The notes under the pieces: model-generated
The model's input: only the letters and a program-made list of their open reading frames with translations
Database searches by the model: none
Told to the model about the DNA's origin: nothing
Made by a program: the position numbers and the translations under genes
In this document: positions 1 to 9,000 of the stretch, piece after piece
How positions within the stretch are numbered: the first letter of the stretch is position 1
How the letters are laid out: every line of letters starts with the position of its first letter
Source of the DNA: a virus
IMG/VR virus record: IMGVR_UViG_3300044630_001218
Location: 1 to 64,000 of that record
Length of the DNA: 64,000 nucleotides
Reading direction: 5' to 3' (one strand)

Positions 1-149
1 TTCGCATTGGGCGTGAGTTGGGTAATGATTCTTCCGTCGGTCATTGTAGATAAAAGGAACATGATGTATGGCCTACCTGCGCTGTCCAGTTGGGCGATGG
101 CATCCTCAACGTTGTCCAATGAACCGCCCTCGAAATCTGCGTCAATCAT
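1..149 (-). CDS. Hypothetical protein, N-terminal part only (window edge)
   Basis: Open frame starting with ATG at 149 and running off the window; 49 codons are visible, beginning MIDADFEGGSLDNVEDAIAQ. The ATG overlaps the end of the terminase small-subunit gene by 8 bp, so the two are almost certainly co-transcribed from the promoter at 753-781. The visible part is acidic with a likely amphipathic helix. No family was recognised; the position suggests a role near packaging, but this is inference only. Confidence 0.6.
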   Translation of the reverse strand, partial: MIDADFEGGSLDNVEDAIAQLDSAGRPYIMFLLSTMTDGRIITQLTPNA

Positions 150-741
150 CGTCAGCCTCCTCCGCGTCTATGACCACAGAAGTGGAGCCGCCGTTTGTTG
201 CCTTGCTGTTGTTGAGGATCGAGACGTCAATGGTAAGCGAACCGGACCCGCCGCTGCCGCCTTTCGGATTGAGGCCGAGGTTGCGCCGGATGAGCTGGTC
301 TAGCTCGCTGAGTTCCCGTACAGTTCGCGGTCCTCTGACGTTAGCCAGATTGTCTCGTAGCATTTTAATGGCAGAGGCGGCGACATAAGCCTGATACTTG
401 TCCGCCGGACTGGACTGATTCTCTGCCACCTCAAGTAACGACTGCTGCTCTTGATCGCGTGCTGCCAGTTTGGCATCGGCTACCACAGCGGTTGTAGATT
501 CCTCAAGGTTCTTGGCAAAGGGTTCGGTTTCGTCTGGTGTGTCGAGTACAACGTCTTTGAGCCAACGGCACACGGTATCGAAGCTGATGTCCAGCTCTTC
601 GGCGATACGCATTTTAATTACGCCGCCTTTATACATATCGATGGCTCGCTGAACCTTTGCGGCTTTAGCTTGTCTCTTCTCAGTACGCTCTTCTCGCATT
701 GCTGCGGTCGGCGACAACTTTTTCTCTTTTGCTTTAGGCAT
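142..741 (-). CDS. Terminase small subunit-like DNA-binding protein
   Basis: 199 residues from the chosen ATG. The N-terminal 60 residues are basic (MPKAKEKKLSPTAAMREERT) and lead into a helix-turn-helix-like stretch, about residues 36-65, with VIKMRIAEELDISFDTVCRW. Central and C-terminal parts are helical and acidic, ending in EEADDD. Small terminase subunits bind the packaging site through such an HTH and recruit the large subunit. The gene is divergent from, and directly next to, the large subunit, which supports the call. An upstream in-frame ATG at 756 lies inside the predicted -10 box (753-758), so ATG 741 was preferred. It could also be a transcription regulator of the divergent promoters. 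Confidence 0.6.
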   Translation of the reverse strand: MPKAKEKKLSPTAAMREERTEKRQAKAAKVQRAIDMYKGGVIKMRIAEELDISFDTVCRWLKDVVLDTPDETEPFAKNLEESTTAVVADAKLAARDQEQQSLLEVAENQSSPADKYQAYVAASAIKMLRDNLANVRGPRTVRELSELDQLIRRNLGLNPKGGSGGSGSLTIDVSILNNSKATNGGSTSVVIDAEEADDD

Positions 742-752
742 CGTTAGGACCG

Positions 753-781
753 ACATAACGGCAAAAACAATTACTTGTCAA
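753..781 (-). promoter_or_regulatory. Promoter for terminase small-subunit operon
   Basis: On the minus strand TTGACA (781-776), a 17-bp spacer and TTATGT (758-753), with ATG 741 eleven bases further on. Its -35 box overlaps the -35 box of the plus-strand promoter at 775-803. Confidence 0.6.
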
Positions 782-803
782 ACCTTTTTTGTTTAGCTAT
801 GTT
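775..803 (+). promoter_or_regulatory. Promoter for terminase large subunit, near-leaderless
   Basis: TTGTCA (775-780), 17-bp spacer, TATGTT (798-803), then six bases to ATG 810. Transcription would start at or next to the start codon. The -35 hexamer is shared with the divergent promoter on the other strand. Confidence 0.6.
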
Positions 804-809
804 GCCCAC

Positions 810-2621
810 ATGGGCCGACCGCGAAAATACGATCCAGACAAAGTAACAACTTCAGTACTCGAACCGAGGATTGATCCTGCCAGTAACAAGATGGATGTCG
901 GAGGTTTCCTGATTCCGATTACCAATACGATTACCGCATTGCTGTGGGGCTTCGCTAACCACCCATCCAACAAAGCCAAAGAGTTCTACTTCTGGCGGGT
1001 TGCCGATCTGCTGTGGAACAGGGACGACCTACCAGAACACATGTTCCTCAAGCATCCGTGGGCGGAACAGATCATCCGTGAGTGCATCGAGAACAAGTAC
1101 CTTGCAGTAGGTGGTGCTGCGTCGAGCGGCAAGAGCCATACCCTCGCTGGCTACGGCATTATCACATGGCTGGCGAAACCGAGGGACACCCTTGTTCTGA
1201 TGACCAGCACCACTTTGCGGGAAGCTCGTAAGCGGATTTGGGGTTCGGTTATCTCGCTGCTGTCCGTCATTGACGGAGCCCCGATCAATATTCGGGATTC
1301 AATCGGATCGGCAAACTACATTGATGAGAACGGTCAGACCTTCGATAGGGCTGGTCTCTCCCTCATTGCGGCGGAGAAGAGCCGTACGCGAGAGGCGATT
1401 GGCAAGTTCATCGGTCTCAAACAAAAACACGTACTACTAATTGGTGACGAATTAGGAGAACTCAGTGAAGCAATTCAGCAAGCAGCTCTTGCCAACTTGA
1501 GTAAGAACCCCCGATTTGAGTTCAAGGGTCTATCCAACCCCGCCAGTAGGTTTGATTCGTTCGGTATTTGGTCAACGCCAAAAGACGGCTGGGAGTCTAT
1601 CACGCCGGATGTGGACGACGAGTGGGTCACAAAGTGGGGCGGCAAGTATATCCGACTCGACGGCGAACGAAGTCCCAATGTGGCGGCTGGCTACACGGTC
1701 TACCCGTTCTTGCCGACAATTGAGAAGATCGCAGAGGACAAGGCACTGTTGGGTGAAACCAGTAGGGCCTACATGCGAATGGTGCGTGCCGTGTTCTTCG
1801 ACAGCGATGAGGCAGAAGGTATCTACGGCGAGTCCGAGATCCTGAAGGCTAGTGCCATGAAGCGTACGGAGTTTGTCGGGCCTACTACCTTGCTTGCTGG
1901 AGTGGACCCCGCATTCACCAACGGAGGCGACAGAACGATCCTGTACACAATGAGGGTTGGTCAGTTCACGGACGGGCAGTACGGCGCACAGTTCGAGGAT
2001 TACTACCATCTGAACGACGACGCTACCAATAAGGCGGTACCGAGAACGTACCAGATTGTCCACCAAATTAGAGACATGTGTAAGAAGTTAGGGATCAAGC
2101 CGGAGAACGTAGCGGTTGACTCGACTGGTGCTGGCTCTCCGTTCTGCGACGTGCTTGCCGGAGAATGGTCGGATCAATTCCTGCGTGTCCAGTTCGGCGG
2201 CAAGGCTTCAGACAGACGGGTAAGCATGAACAGCAGACTCACAGGCGAGGAGCTGTACACCAACCGCGTGTCGGAGCTTTGGTTCGTCGGCAAAGAGTTC
2301 CTACGTACCCAACAGCTGCGCGGCATCTCAGACGTGCTGGCGAAGGAGATGTGCGTGCGACGGTACGAGATGGTCAAATCCGGTACCCTGCGAGTCAAAG
2401 TCGAAACCAAAGCCGAACTCAAGCAACGGATGGGGCAGTCACCGGACATTGCGGATGCCGCCTTTATCACGCTCGATCTCGCAAGGCAACGGCACGGACT
2501 TTTTGCAGTGGACCCGCCCAAGAAGACGGAGGCAGGTCTGTTCGGCGCGTCGATGCCGAGGACCATGCGAGATCTCGATGTCGTCAGTAGATCAAAACAC
2601 ACTCAGCTGGTGTACGATTAG
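810..2621 (+). CDS. terL: Terminase large subunit (packaging ATPase/nuclease)
   Basis: 603 residues. Starts MGRPRKYDPD; the ATG at 810 was preferred over an in-frame TTG at 789 because it sits six bases after a -10 box. Walker A-like GGAASSGKS lies near residue 105 and Walker B HVLLIGDELGE near residue 215. The C-terminal RNase H-fold nuclease shows acidic residues in LLAGVDPAF, VAVDSTGAG and SPDIADAAF. The protein powers DNA translocation through the portal and cuts concatemers during head filling. Length and motif order fit phage large terminases. It is separated from the portal gene by about 28 kb, which is unusual. Confidence 0.93.
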   Translation: MGRPRKYDPDKVTTSVLEPRIDPASNKMDVGGFLIPITNTITALLWGFANHPSNKAKEFYFWRVADLLWNRDDLPEHMFLKHPWAEQIIRECIENKYLAVGGAASSGKSHTLAGYGIITWLAKPRDTLVLMTSTTLREARKRIWGSVISLLSVIDGAPINIRDSIGSANYIDENGQTFDRAGLSLIAAEKSRTREAIGKFIGLKQKHVLLIGDELGELSEAIQQAALANLSKNPRFEFKGLSNPASRFDSFGIWSTPKDGWESITPDVDDEWVTKWGGKYIRLDGERSPNVAAGYTVYPFLPTIEKIAEDKALLGETSRAYMRMVRAVFFDSDEAEGIYGESEILKASAMKRTEFVGPTTLLAGVDPAFTNGGDRTILYTMRVGQFTDGQYGAQFEDYYHLNDDATNKAVPRTYQIVHQIRDMCKKLGIKPENVAVDSTGAGSPFCDVLAGEWSDQFLRVQFGGKASDRRVSMNSRLTGEELYTNRVSELWFVGKEFLRTQQLRGISDVLAKEMCVRRYEMVKSGTLRVKVETKAELKQRMGQSPDIADAAFITLDLARQRHGLFAVDPPKKTEAGLFGASMPRTMRDLDVVSRSKHTQLVYD

Positions 2622-2771
2622 AACGGGTAGGTTGCACTCTACGCAACTTTGCTGTCGGCGAACGACAACAACCGTAAAATGTGGTCGATCGAATACAGAT
2701 CTGACCATTCATAATGCAAGTGAATTGCAGGAGACGCACGTCAGAAAAGTTTGAAGAGTTCTAGGAAGTGT

Positions 2772-2832
2772 GGTAATTCATAATAACTCAGTAATTCAAT
2801 CAATATGAATTAATGAGTTATTATGAATTACC
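2772..2832. repeat. Long AT-rich palindrome, copy 1
   Basis: Perfect 19-bp arms (2772-2790 and 2814-2832; outer arm starts GGTAATTCATAATAACTCA) enclose perfect 7-bp inner arms TAATTCA (2792-2798) and TGAATTA (2806-2812), with a 7-base centre. The flanking bases (TAGGAAGTGTG before, CTAAAGGCTAGAG after) recur around a second copy at 29866-29924. It fills most of the gene-free stretch 2622-2881 between the large terminase gene and the next, convergent, gene. It may be a bidirectional terminator, a replication or packaging element, or a protein-binding site. Confidence 0.85.
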
Positions 2833-2881
2833 TAAAGGCTAGAGTATTTATAATGTAGGGGTCTGGCCGTACCGATTGGTA

Positions 2882-3166
2882 TCAAAGCCTTTTGCTGACC
2901 TTCTCCCATGCGGGCCAGAAGAGTTCGTCCAAAGCGCGGACGATTGGCTCTTGGTTGTAGGTATCGCTGTACGCGGCCCCAGACAGGTACAGCGCAGCCT
3001 CAACCATTTCGTGGCGTAGCGTCTCCTTAAGGAGCTTCGCATCCTGTATCGTCTTCCTGTCCAGCTCAATGACTTTGCTGTCCGGTATGTACTGACCGTA
3101 CGTGTCTTCCAGATCCTTGACCTTAATCGGTATCCTGTATCCGGCGATGTGCACACTTTTGAGCAT
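2882..3166 (-). CDS. Small zincin-like protein with HExxE motif
   Basis: 94 residues, convergent with the large terminase gene. Residues 49-60 read TLRHEMVEAALY, giving H52-E53-xx-E56 instead of the usual HExxH. A downstream acidic helix, EPIVRALDELFWP, sits where small zincins carry the third ligand. Compact phage proteins of the ImmA/SprT-like minimal protease type have this layout, and some phage versions have HExxE, so this may be a variant or an inactive enzyme. The gene is isolated on the minus strand and has a weak promoter candidate upstream (3182-3209). Function unknown. Confidence 0.6.
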   Translation of the reverse strand: MLKSVHIAGYRIPIKVKDLEDTYGQYIPDSKVIELDRKTIQDAKLLKETLRHEMVEAALYLSGAAYSDTYNQEPIVRALDELFWPAWEKVSKRL

Positions 3167-3181
3167 CAGGCAAGAAGGTAC

Positions 3182-3209
3182 AGGATAAAGGGTACAGGGT
3201 CCAGTTCAA
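3182..3209 (-). promoter_or_regulatory. Candidate promoter for the small zincin-like gene
   Basis: Minus strand TTGAAC (3209-3204), 16-bp spacer, TATCCT (3187-3182), fifteen bases before ATG 3166. The TATCCT box is part of the dispersed CAGGATA/TATCCTG motif found around this genome. Confidence 0.4.
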
Positions 3210-3234
3210 TGTCAGAAAATTATTGCTTGATTTC

Positions 3235-3258
3235 TTGACAAAAATAAACCAGTATCTC
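3235..3258 (+). promoter_or_regulatory. Candidate promoter before 3263, poor spacing
   Basis: TTGACA (3235-3240) precedes GTG 3263, and TATCTC (3253-3258) ends four bases before it. The spacer is only 12 bp. An alternative -35, TTGATT at 3227-3232, gives 20 bp. The layout resembles the leaderless promoters elsewhere, but this copy is the weakest. Confidence 0.35.
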
Positions 3259-3262
3259 CCTC

Positions 3263-3553
3263 GTGCCCGCTCAATTCAAACGAACCCCCGACGGTAAGAT
3301 CAAATACCACGGTGAATTGTTTTCCGGTTTTAACAAGCCGAGGAAGGCCCCTGCTGGAGACCCTAAAAAATATGTCGTGTTGGCGAAGAGCGGAGACAAG
3401 GTGCGCAAACTGAAGTTCGGTCAGCGCGGATACAAGGATTTCCTGCAACACAAGAGCGAGAAACGTCGCGCTAATTTCAAGTCTCGGATGAACTGTTCTT
3501 CCGAAAAGAACAAACTAACGCCCAAATGGTGGGCGTGTAACTACAACTGGTAA
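3263..3553 (+). CDS. Conserved phage protein of unknown function
   Basis: 96 residues from GTG. Basic and aromatic: PAQFKRTPDGKIKYHG at the start and KRRANFKSRMNC...KWWACNYNW at the end. Short phage proteins ending in a Phe-Lys-Ser-Arg...Trp-Trp-Ala-Cys pattern are common beside virion genes, and the two cysteines could bind metal. First gene of the plus-strand virion block 3263-17568, with 5 bp to the next gene. No Shine-Dalgarno sequence; GTG lies just after a candidate -10 box. Function not known. Confidence 0.7.
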   Translation: MPAQFKRTPDGKIKYHGELFSGFNKPRKAPAGDPKKYVVLAKSGDKVRKLKFGQRGYKDFLQHKSEKRRANFKSRMNCSSEKNKLTPKWWACNYNW

Positions 3554-3558
3554 TTATT

Positions 3559-5184
3559 ATGTCATTAAAGTATAAATCACAAGAGCAATTAGCGGCAGAA
3601 CGCTCTGTTCGTGAAGCTAAAAGAGAAGAACGCAAGCAGAAATACGGACCTAATATCCCCGACGCTGAAGAGAAAAAGAGAATAGACTCGGCGGAAATGG
3701 CCGCTAGAGCTGCGGATGTAGCTAAACGTGCAGCCCAAGCTGAAGGCGCTACCGAGGAGCAAGCCATGGCAGCTGGTGAAGAAGCACGCTCTTTCTCTCA
3801 AGCCACGCCAGCTGAACGTTATTTTGCTGAAGCCCGTAGGCGAGATAAAGAAATGTTGGGCGGCTTTAAGACTTACGGCGACAAAGCACGCTTTGACCAG
3901 ATGAACGCCGTGCGTAAACTTCAAGGTAAAGAAGCACTAGATGCTGACCCTTTGAAGCAGTTCGATAAAGACATGAGTAAGTCGATGGCTTTTGGTGCGG
4001 AGAGTTCCCTCAACACACCGGAAGGTCGCCAACGCGCCATGCAAGCTGGTGTTAAAGCTGGACTGTCTTTCAATGACGCCGACGCTGCTGTTCAGGGCGC
4101 GTTTAAACGACTGCAAGAAATTGGCGAACGAGATAAAGCACTCAAAACAGTGCCGGAACAATATGGTCCGCCGAAGGAACTTGCTGGTGCGCCGACTACA
4201 CCGACGACTCCTAAACCACCTTCAGCTACGCAGACCGCCGCCGCCGAGTTGCCAACACAAACCCCAGAACAAGCCGTTAGGGAACAAGTTGGTAATGTAG
4301 TCGCCGGAGCTACTGGCTTTAACGAGGGGGGTCGGAACGCAGCACTCCAAGCAGCCCAAGGAGGAAGTCTTGCAGCCAATCTTATGCGCCAATATAGCAA
4401 GGGCGCTATTAATAAAGAAGTTGATGCTATAGCCGAAGCTGGTGGTCGCACGCGAACTTCGTTAGGTAGGGAGTCTAAATCCCTCCTCGAAGAGTATAAC
4501 AAAGCTAAAGGCGCTACTGTTAAAATGCAGCAACTAGCTAAAGGAGCTACTCAAGGATCTCCTCTAGCTAAAGGTCTTGCGACAGTAACCCAAAAAGCAG
4601 CAGAAGCGGGAACAAAATCAACTGACGCACTTAAAAAATTACAAGCGGCAGCTGAAAGAAGCGGGGCACAGAAAGCCGCCGACTTCGGTAGAAAGGTACT
4701 CGGCAGTAAAGTCTTAAAAGGTGTTAGCCGTCTCGGTAATATTGCTCAAGTGGCCGAACCTATTTTGGAAGCGTACAAGTACAACAAGAACCCAGAACTG
4801 TTTGATGAGAAGATGGAAGCAATTCTTGAACGCAACGAAGCTGGTATTGCACCGACTATAGGAGCGGCTGTACGAGATGTTGTACCAACACCAGTTCAGG
4901 CTTTCAACCCGAACTATAGTCCGGTTAGTACACTTGCAGCTACTATTGTTTCTCCTCTTGAGTCTTTTCGTCGTTATAGTGAAGCTAAAGGTGAGGCGGC
5001 TTATCAAACAGGAGCCGCTGAGATCGCACGCCGGAAAGGTGATGCGCTCACTGAGCAACGTAGGTCTATGGTTTCCGACGAGGAGTATGCTAAAATGAGT
5101 GCTGAACAAAAACGTGAGTCGTCTATAAAAGCCGCTGAGGCGTTGAGACAACTCCGCGAAGCAGCTCGCAAACGTAATCAGTAA
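3559..5184 (+). CDS. Putative internal virion protein, Ala/Lys/Glu-rich
   Basis: 541 residues. The first 110 residues are a charged, probably coiled-coil helix (KREERKQKYGPNI). A Pro/Thr-rich hinge, PTTPTTPKPPSATQT, lies at about residues 211-230, followed by long alanine-rich helices with Gly/Ala patches. The C-terminus is again a charged helix ending LREAARKRNQ. No catalytic motif was seen. It sits directly upstream of another helical protein and the giant virion protein, an arrangement like the internal core or ejection proteins of podoviruses. That role is inferred from position and composition. Confidence 0.55.
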   Translation: MSLKYKSQEQLAAERSVREAKREERKQKYGPNIPDAEEKKRIDSAEMAARAADVAKRAAQAEGATEEQAMAAGEEARSFSQATPAERYFAEARRRDKEMLGGFKTYGDKARFDQMNAVRKLQGKEALDADPLKQFDKDMSKSMAFGAESSLNTPEGRQRAMQAGVKAGLSFNDADAAVQGAFKRLQEIGERDKALKTVPEQYGPPKELAGAPTTPTTPKPPSATQTAAAELPTQTPEQAVREQVGNVVAGATGFNEGGRNAALQAAQGGSLAANLMRQYSKGAINKEVDAIAEAGGRTRTSLGRESKSLLEEYNKAKGATVKMQQLAKGATQGSPLAKGLATVTQKAAEAGTKSTDALKKLQAAAERSGAQKAADFGRKVLGSKVLKGVSRLGNIAQVAEPILEAYKYNKNPELFDEKMEAILERNEAGIAPTIGAAVRDVVPTPVQAFNPNYSPVSTLAATIVSPLESFRRYSEAKGEAAYQTGAAEIARRKGDALTEQRRSMVSDEEYAKMSAEQKRESSIKAAEALRQLREAARKRNQ

Positions 5185-5188
5185 TTAT

Positions 5189-5980
5189 ATGGCCCAATAC
5201 GAAGAAACCGAAGAGGACGTCTTCTCGTATGAGAGAGATGTGGAGCCGATGGTCGGTAGCTACTTCAAGTCCTTGCAATCTAGTGGTATTGATTTCAATA
5301 CTCAGGTTCGTATGGCTGAATCCGAGCGCAAGAGACTTGAGACGAATCTTTTTAATGAGGCAGCTGTCCGTGCAAACGCACAAAAAGTTGAGATCACTCG
5401 CCTCCAACTAGAGAATGCTAGGCGCGAATCTTCTTCTAAGATCGGCAACATGCAGAGAGTTGCTGAACTCCAGTCGATTCTATCCACTGCAATGAGCGAT
5501 AAGGTCTCCGATGACGAGAGGCCAAAACTTGTTAGCCAGATCGGAATCCAGTATGCCCCACTGATTGGAACGAGTGAGGTAGCTAAGACGATGTTCACCT
5601 CCGCACAGAAAGGCGTAACTGGTTCGACTCGTAAAGCGAGCACAGACCAATTCCAAATGACTAAAGGGTTTATGGACGACCTCGATAAGGTTAAACTCGC
5701 CAAAGACTATGCTGGTAAGCCGATAGATGAGTTCGAAGATGAAGGCAGTCTCGGTATGGTATCTACTGTCATCGATCTCTACGGAACCCCCGAACTCCAA
5801 GCCCAAGCGGCAGAAGCTACTGCAAAAGAAAAACTTGGCATTGCACGTAAAATCCGTACAGACTACTACAAGTCCGTGATGAAAGGACAGTCGGCACCGC
5901 AAGGTACCACAACGCAAAGCCCTAGATCTCTGTACAAAAAATCTCCTACCGTGAACCCGCTACTGGGAACACCACCTTAA
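5189..5980 (+). CDS. Putative internal virion protein
   Basis: 263 residues, mostly helical and charged (ESERKRLETNLFNEAAV; ITRLQLENARRESSSK), ending in a Pro-rich tail NPLLGTPP. It follows the 541-residue gene by 4 bp and precedes the giant gene by 29 bp, so the three form one unit. No Shine-Dalgarno sequence precedes ATG. The layout, two helical proteins before a very large one, matches podovirus ejection-protein clusters, but there is no sequence match to a named family. Confidence 0.5.
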   Translation: MAQYEETEEDVFSYERDVEPMVGSYFKSLQSSGIDFNTQVRMAESERKRLETNLFNEAAVRANAQKVEITRLQLENARRESSSKIGNMQRVAELQSILSTAMSDKVSDDERPKLVSQIGIQYAPLIGTSEVAKTMFTSAQKGVTGSTRKASTDQFQMTKGFMDDLDKVKLAKDYAGKPIDEFEDEGSLGMVSTVIDLYGTPELQAQAAEATAKEKLGIARKIRTDYYKSVMKGQSAPQGTTTQSPRSLYKKSPTVNPLLGTPP

Positions 5981-6009
5981 ACAACACAACACCAAACTAA
6001 ATTCCCACC

Positions 6010-9000
6010 ATGCTGGAAATTAAATCGTACGACGACTGGACCGAAGAGGAAGAAGAACTCGCGGAAGATCCCGTAAGCAACATTAAGAAGTACACGGATT
6101 ACGTCCGGCTGAACTATTCCAAAGCCGGTATCCTGAATCCTGAAACCGATAGCGAAATCGCTGCCGGAGTACAAGACAGGCTTAACGAGGAAGTCTTTAC
6201 CGAAGACATGACCGAAGAAGACCGTAACGGAATCTTCTCTAGTATTGTCGGACCGGATAAGAACGATGATGCGGATGCGCGTTTTGTGTTGGACTACTTG
6301 AAGGCCGAAGGGCAACAGGACGATGCTCGCGTACAGAATCTCACGCAATATCTCTCGATGAAACAACTTGCACCTGACCGTGCAGAAGAGTTCCGCCAGC
6401 CTGTAGCTGACATCATCGGCGACCGCAAGCTAGTTCGTGACTCTCGTGTCGCGGCTGCTGATCGCGGTGACTTCAGCGTTGTTGCCATCGAGGAAGACAA
6501 CGGAGACCGCACTTTCTATTCCGGCCCTTCGGCGAAACCCGAAAAGGTATCCGGCGAAATTGACTCGCTTATTAAAGCCGGAGCTATTAGTACTTCTGAT
6601 TTGTCCAGTATTTCCGGCTATGTCAAACCAATTAACGGCGGGCTTAGTACTACATCCGAAGCGACACGGTATGATATTTTCAGAAGTACCGTAGGCGAGA
6701 AGGCTAAAGCAGATAAAGAGTTAGGTGGCTTGCTACAGAACCAAGCTGGTACGTTGCGACAACAGAAAGAGGAAGAGCAACGCACTACAGGCGAGGCTGT
6801 GCTTGAAGGCGCAAAGACCGTCATTGCCTATCCGTTCGCTAAACTTGCTGACGCAGTTATGGCGGCTGGTTCTTTCCTTACCGGAGAAGAGAAACCAGAA
6901 CCGAAGTATGCACCAGATACAAAGCTGTCCGATGTATTAGGCAGTGACGAAAACCTTCGCAAGAAGTTTTCCGCCGAAGAGATTGAGAAGTTCAGTGACG
7001 CTATGGTAGCTGACGCTGCCGGAGCCGTGTTCCGTGCAGACAAGCCGGAAACCGGTATCACGACGGACAGCATGGGTAACCCGATTATTGCCGCTGCGCT
7101 GCTTCCGAGAGACGATCTGTTTGAGAAGGCACTCGCTGCCGCTCCGCTCAACAAAGACCAGCAGAAGATGGCTCGCGTACGCCGCGATCAGTTGCTCGAC
7201 ACCACAGCACCGGAACTCCTTAAAGTGATTCTTGAAGAGGAACCTGATGCTGTCGGTATGCTTGCCAAAGCGAAGGCCGACGGACTTAGCGATGCTGAGT
7301 TTGTAAAGACTTACGTTAGCGATTCGAAAAACTACAGCGGCTTTGAGACACGACTTGAGCAGTTCGGTAAGAGCGCATGGAAGACAGTAGCGGAAATCCC
7401 ATTGGGTCTTGCTGCGCTTAGTGGTAATGAGTGGGCCGCGAAGGAAATGGTCAAGATGAACAAGGACCAGTCCCGCCGACAAGAGTTCTCCAGAATGTTT
7501 GGAGACGAGTACGGTATTGGATTCCAACTCCTCAACACTATCCCTCAAGTTGCAACCGACATCGGCCTTACCATCGGTACTGGTGGTGTGTTTGCCGGAG
7601 CTAAAACTTTGGCTAAAGCCGGATCTGTTTCCAGCAAGACCGCGCTTCGCAGTATGGCAAAGCTCGGCTTGTCTGGCGTTGACGATGTAGCTGCGCAATC
7701 TTTCCGCACCGCGTCCACAGCAGGTGGCGAGGCAGCTACCTCTAATGCAATCAAAGAAGTCGGGCGTAGTCTCGCTACAAAGTTTGCTGAGAACGCTCCG
7801 GTGTTCACCACTTCGTTCGTGCGTTCCGCTACTTCCACATACGGCTCTATCTACGGCCAACTGCCAGACGAAATGAGCCATGAGGAGAAGCACAAGAATG
7901 CTTTAGGCTACTCTCTCGCTGCTGGTCTATCGACTGGCGTTATCACATCCGGCATGAGCTTCTTGGGCAGGGGCGGTGTTGAAGAGGTGGCTACTAAGCG
8001 TATCCGTGCAATGCTCGGCGGTGAGACCGATGATGCTGTATTAGCAGCCGGAGGTCGCGTTGTGCCTGTCGATAAGATGAACTACCGACAAGCAAAAGCT
8101 GTCTATGAGAATCTCAAGAGTGAGTCTGTACCTGTGACGGACCGTGCGTTCCAGCGTGCAATGCGTGGTGCGATTGGTGGCGCATACAAGAACTACATGC
8201 GTACCACATTCGGCGGAGTGCTTAACGAAGCTACCGAAGAAATGGTGGACCAAGCAATCCAAATGAAACTGGAAGACGCCGCCCTCGATCAAGAGACACC
8301 GCTTAGTGAGAAGGTCAACCAAATATTTACTGCCGGTGTGATCGGTGGTGGTCTCGGTGGTATTGTTGCAGGCGCAACACAGTTCGGTCCCGTCAAAAAG
8401 TCTGAACTAGCACTTGTGTTTGAAGGCCGTGCATCGGCGCTTGAGAAAGTAGCTACACAACTCCGCAAAACAAATAGCAACGCGACTGCCGAAACAGTGC
8501 AGCGCATGATCGACGACGCCAGAACTCGTGCTGCTGAGGTTACACAAGCCGAAGCGCAAGCTAAGATCCAAGAGGAGAAGAACGCCGAACTAGCTACGAA
8601 GAAACCGATCTTTGCAGATCCGGCAGAGAAACAACTATCCGATGAGAAAGAACAAGAGCTTGAGCTTACCATGCTCGGAGATCTTGTTGGCGAGAAAGTT
8701 TCCGCCGCTGGTTTTACTGGCACACTAGAAGCTGACGACAGTGGTTCTATCTTCCTCAACACAAAGGACGGCGAGACAATCCATCTCGGTTCCCGCTACG
8801 AGAAAGCACAAGGTCGTGTTAGCGCATTCCCGCAACTGATGACCTTTGCAAAGGATGAAGGTAAAGTACTTGCCGGTACTCCGTACATCGTTCGCGGTAA
8901 GAAAGCCACATCGAAAGTTGCGATGCCGTCCGTGACGGAAAACAACAGACCTGAAGATTTCCTTGGCGTTATCAAAGACAAAGGCAATATCATACAACTC

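Noticed and set aside
1572-2066. Long minus-strand frames inside the terminase gene
   Set aside because: They are antisense shadows of a conserved coding frame with no start context.
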